Assembly (NCBI GenBank): GCA_036520835.1
Contig: DATDIX010000179.1
Coordinates: 1-24,271, forward strand
Origin: VBAT01 sp036520835
GTDB lineage: Bacteria; Bacteroidota; Bacteroidia; Chitinophagales; Chitinophagaceae
Length of the DNA: 24,271 nucleotides
Direction: 5' to 3'
Of this stretch, positions 22,523-24,271 are shown piece after piece (within the stretch, counting starts at the first letter, position 1; each line of letters begins with the position of its first letter). Under the pieces are notes generated by a model. It worked only from the letters and a program-made list of their open reading frames with translations, had not been told where the DNA came from and ran no database searches. Both the position numbers and the translations under genes were made by a program.

Positions 22523-23522
22523 ATATCACCTGGAACCCATGCGCATACGGATCGTCCTCTTTGTCTATCCAGATAATATTATAGCCATATACCTTAGCCC
22601 ATCCTTCCACAGAAGGACGAATCGCCTTTTTGCCGGCTATCACCGTCTCCTCTTCTATTCTGCCGATGAATTTACTACCAATAATGCTCTCATGTATAAA
22701 CTCATCCCCTTTTTTCAATTTTCCTTTGGCGTACCATTGCGCCATTCTTGCACTGGTTCCTGTCCCGCAGGGCGAACGGTCAATGGCTTTGTCTCCATAG
22801 AATACAGCATTCCTTGCCGTGGACGTTTTATCCAATACGGCGCCTGTCCATAAAATATGGCTGCAACCATTGATCGTTCTATCTTCAGGATGCACAAATT
22901 CATACTTTGCATTGATTTTCTTTCGAAGCTCTCTTGCCCATGCCACCAGTTTATCAGCGGTATAATGCTCCAGGCCCGGAAAACTTTTCTGCACGTCCAC
23001 GATCGCATAAAAATTACCTCCGTAAGAAACATCAATGACTAATTCTCCCAATTCAGGACAATCAACAGTTAGTTCTGATGAATAAAGAAATGAGGGAACA
23101 TTGGTCAGTCTCACACTTTCACATTTCTTATTTTTCATTTTGTATTTCACATTTATCAATCCGGCCGGGGTTTCCATATGAACAATCCCTTCCGTTTTTG
23201 GTTTTATCAATCCCTCTTCAATGGCAATGGTGATGGTCCCGATCGTTCCATGCCCGCACATAGGCAGGCATCCGCTCGTTTCAATGAACAACACTGCCAC
23301 ATCATTTTCAGGATCGTGAGATGGGTAAAGAATGCTTCCGCTCATCATATCATGTCCCCGGGGTTCAAACATCAGCCCGGTTCTTACCCAGTCATACTCC
23401 CGGAGAAAATGCTGACGCTTCTCACTCATATTATTTCCCTGCAATGCTGGCCCTCCTTGTTTTACAAGGCGAACAGGATTACCGCAGGTATGGGCGTCTA
23501 TACAATAAAAAATGTGCTTCAT
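22521..23522 (-). CDS. 4-hydroxyproline 2-epimerase (proline racemase family)
   Basis: Interconverts trans-4-hydroxy-L-proline and cis-4-hydroxy-D-proline by a two-base, cofactor-free mechanism; cytosolic. At 333 aa the length is normal. Both catalytic cysteines are present: C89 in MCGHGTIG and C252 in DRSPCGTGTSAR. Members that act as dehydratases have threonine in place of the first cysteine, so an epimerase or racemase is favoured. DAHTCGNPVRLV (9-20) and DWVRTGLMFEPRGHDMMSG (44-62) are typical of the hydroxyproline branch. It is the first gene of the minus-strand block containing the DadA-like gene, which supports hydroxyproline catabolism. The ATG at 23522 follows a perfect -7 box by 5 nt. 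Confidence 0.92.
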   Translation of the reverse strand: MKHIFYCIDAHTCGNPVRLVKQGGPALQGNNMSEKRQHFLREYDWVRTGLMFEPRGHDMMSGSILYPSHDPENDVAVLFIETSGCLPMCGHGTIGTITIAIEEGLIKPKTEGIVHMETPAGLINVKYKMKNKKCESVRLTNVPSFLYSSELTVDCPELGELVIDVSYGGNFYAIVDVQKSFPGLEHYTADKLVAWARELRKKINAKYEFVHPEDRTINGCSHILWTGAVLDKTSTARNAVFYGDKAIDRSPCGTGTSARMAQWYAKGKLKKGDEFIHESIIGSKFIGRIEEETVIAGKKAIRPSVEGWAKVYGYNIIWIDKEDDPYAHGFQVI

Positions 23523-23527
23523 TGGTT

Positions 23528-23535
23528 CAAAAATA
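23528..23535 (-). promoter_or_regulatory. Candidate -7 box of the epimerase promoter
   Basis: The minus strand reads TATTTTTG, a full TAnnTTTG match, followed by AACCA and the ATG. This predicts a leaderless or nearly leaderless transcript. No TTTG at the 19-nt spacing was found. Confidence 0.45.
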
Positions 23536-23628
23536 ACTGATTAGCCAACAAGAAACATTCTTTCTGACAGCATGGCTTAATTAAAATCAAAATAAAGCCT
23601 CTTGCTGGCAATATGCATTTACTTTTAT

Positions 23629-23636
23629 TAAATTTG
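23629..23636 (+). promoter_or_regulatory. Candidate -7 box of the membrane hydroxylase promoter
   Basis: TAAATTTG fully matches TAnnTTTG and ends 17 nt before the ATG at 23654. A TTG at 23602-23604 is 24 nt upstream, further than the usual 19, so the -33 box is uncertain. Confidence 0.4.
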
Positions 23637-23653
23637 CCTTACATTGTTTGACT

Positions 23654-24271
23654 ATGGAAGCCTACGGAAAGATACTGCTCATTGCCATGCCCGCCTTTTT
23701 AGCGCTGGTATTATTTGAAAAATGGTATGGCTGGCGCAAAGGAAAAGACACGGTCCGGAATATGGACATGATCAGCAGCCTGAGCAGCGGTGTTACCAAT
23801 GTAACAAAAGATGTTATTGGGCTTTACCTGGTCATACTCTCTTATCCTTTCTTTTTGCACAACCTGGCATTGACGCATATCCCCAACACAATTATTGTTT
23901 ATATCATCGCCTTCTTTGCGCTGGATTTTGCCGGTTACTGGGTACACCGGTTGCAGCATGTCACCAATTTTTTCTGGAATGGCCATATCGTTCATCATAG
24001 CAGCGAGGAATTCAATCTTGCCTGTGCATTACGGCAAAGTATCTCGGCTATTGTAAAAACATTTGCCATTTTCCTGCTGCCCGCTGCCATATTCGGTGTT
24101 CCGGCAAATGTGATCAACGTGGTAGCGCCGCTTCACCTCTTTGCACAGTTCTGGTATCATACGCAGCATATCAACAAAATGGGTTTTCTCGAAAAGATCA
24201 TTGTGACCCCTTCGCATCACCGGGTGCATCACGCTATCAATCCTGAATACATTGACAAGAATTATGGACAG
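23654..24271 (+). CDS. Fatty acid hydroxylase/sterol desaturase superfamily membrane protein, AGMO-like (3' end outside the window)
   Basis: Integral membrane di-iron oxygenase family, here 206 codons from an ATG at 23654 to the right edge with no stop. Hydrophobic segments lie at about 7-21, 52-68, 78-95 and 133-163. The histidine boxes are present in order: HRLQH (98-102), HIVHH (111-115) and HHRVHH (188-193), with H169 and H172 between. The phrase HHSSEEFNLACALRQS after the second box recalls alkylglycerol monooxygenase (TMEM195)-like members rather than sterol C-5 desaturases, though the substrate is not determined. It is divergent from the epimerase gene across a 131-bp gap. The known reaction class is O2-dependent hydroxylation of lipid C-H or ether bonds. 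Confidence 0.88.
   Translation, partial: MEAYGKILLIAMPAFLALVLFEKWYGWRKGKDTVRNMDMISSLSSGVTNVTKDVIGLYLVILSYPFFLHNLALTHIPNTIIVYIIAFFALDFAGYWVHRLQHVTNFFWNGHIVHHSSEEFNLACALRQSISAIVKTFAIFLLPAAIFGVPANVINVVAPLHLFAQFWYHTQHINKMGFLEKIIVTPSHHRVHHAINPEYIDKNYGQ

Overview
The window looks like a chromosomal segment of a Bacteroidota bacterium, most likely near Chitinophagaceae. The grounds are: Bacteroidota-type -7 promoter boxes (TAnnTTTG) rather than sigma70 boxes, weak Shine-Dalgarno sequences, a bacillithiol gene (bshC), a TonB_C domain used as an accessory module, an S23-type four-helix-bundle gene, and the overall protein flavour. The family-level placement is inference. No rRNA, tRNA, CRISPR array or complete insertion sequence was seen.

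Layout. 1-788 (-): 5' part of class I fructose-1,6-bisphosphatase, running off the left edge. 927-2192 (+): aspartate kinase, divergent from it. 2226-2849 (-): unknown Cys-rich lipoprotein. 3136-4353 (-): YafK/DpaA-like L,D-transpeptidase-fold protein fused to a TonB_C domain. 4556-5689 (-): 4-hydroxyphenylpyruvate dioxygenase. 5690-6113: gene-poor stretch with a 48-codon ORF and a 162-bp palindromic MITE-like element. 6114-8579 (-): PAS-rich sensor histidine kinase. 8747-16590 (+): purK, an RND tripartite efflux operon (membrane-fusion lipoprotein, AcrB-like pump, TolC-like channel), a four-helix-bundle gene, and purE. 16679-17107 (+): CBS-domain pair. 17194-23522 (-): bshC, a beta-propeller protein, a DadA-like D-amino-acid/D-hydroxyproline dehydrogenase, a Gfo/Idh/MocA oxidoreductase and 4-hydroxyproline 2-epimerase. 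23654-end (+): start of an AGMO-like fatty-acid-hydroxylase-superfamily membrane enzyme.

How the genes work together. PurK and PurE catalyse consecutive steps of purine synthesis but are split here by about 6 kb carrying the efflux operon and the four-helix-bundle gene. The epimerase and the DadA-like enzyme would do the first two steps of hydroxyproline breakdown (trans-4-L-Hyp to cis-4-D-Hyp to a pyrroline); the later enzymes are not in the window. HPPD belongs to tyrosine catabolism, FBPase to gluconeogenesis, aspartate kinase to the aspartate amino-acid family.

The most unusual signal is a recurrent class of intergenic element: short, degenerate tandem arrays of 7-9-mers, several of them as inverted pairs around a small core, sitting at gene ends. 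The clearest case is 15579-16082. There, inverted TTTGC[A/T]G-type heptamer arrays flank the four-helix-bundle gene, the left array supplies the -33 box of that gene's promoter, and the right array is translated as the N-terminus of PurE. At 5950-6111 a related palindromic element is bounded by an 8-9 bp direct repeat, as expected of a transposed miniature element. Together these suggest a family of small mobile or expanding elements that rewrite gene ends.
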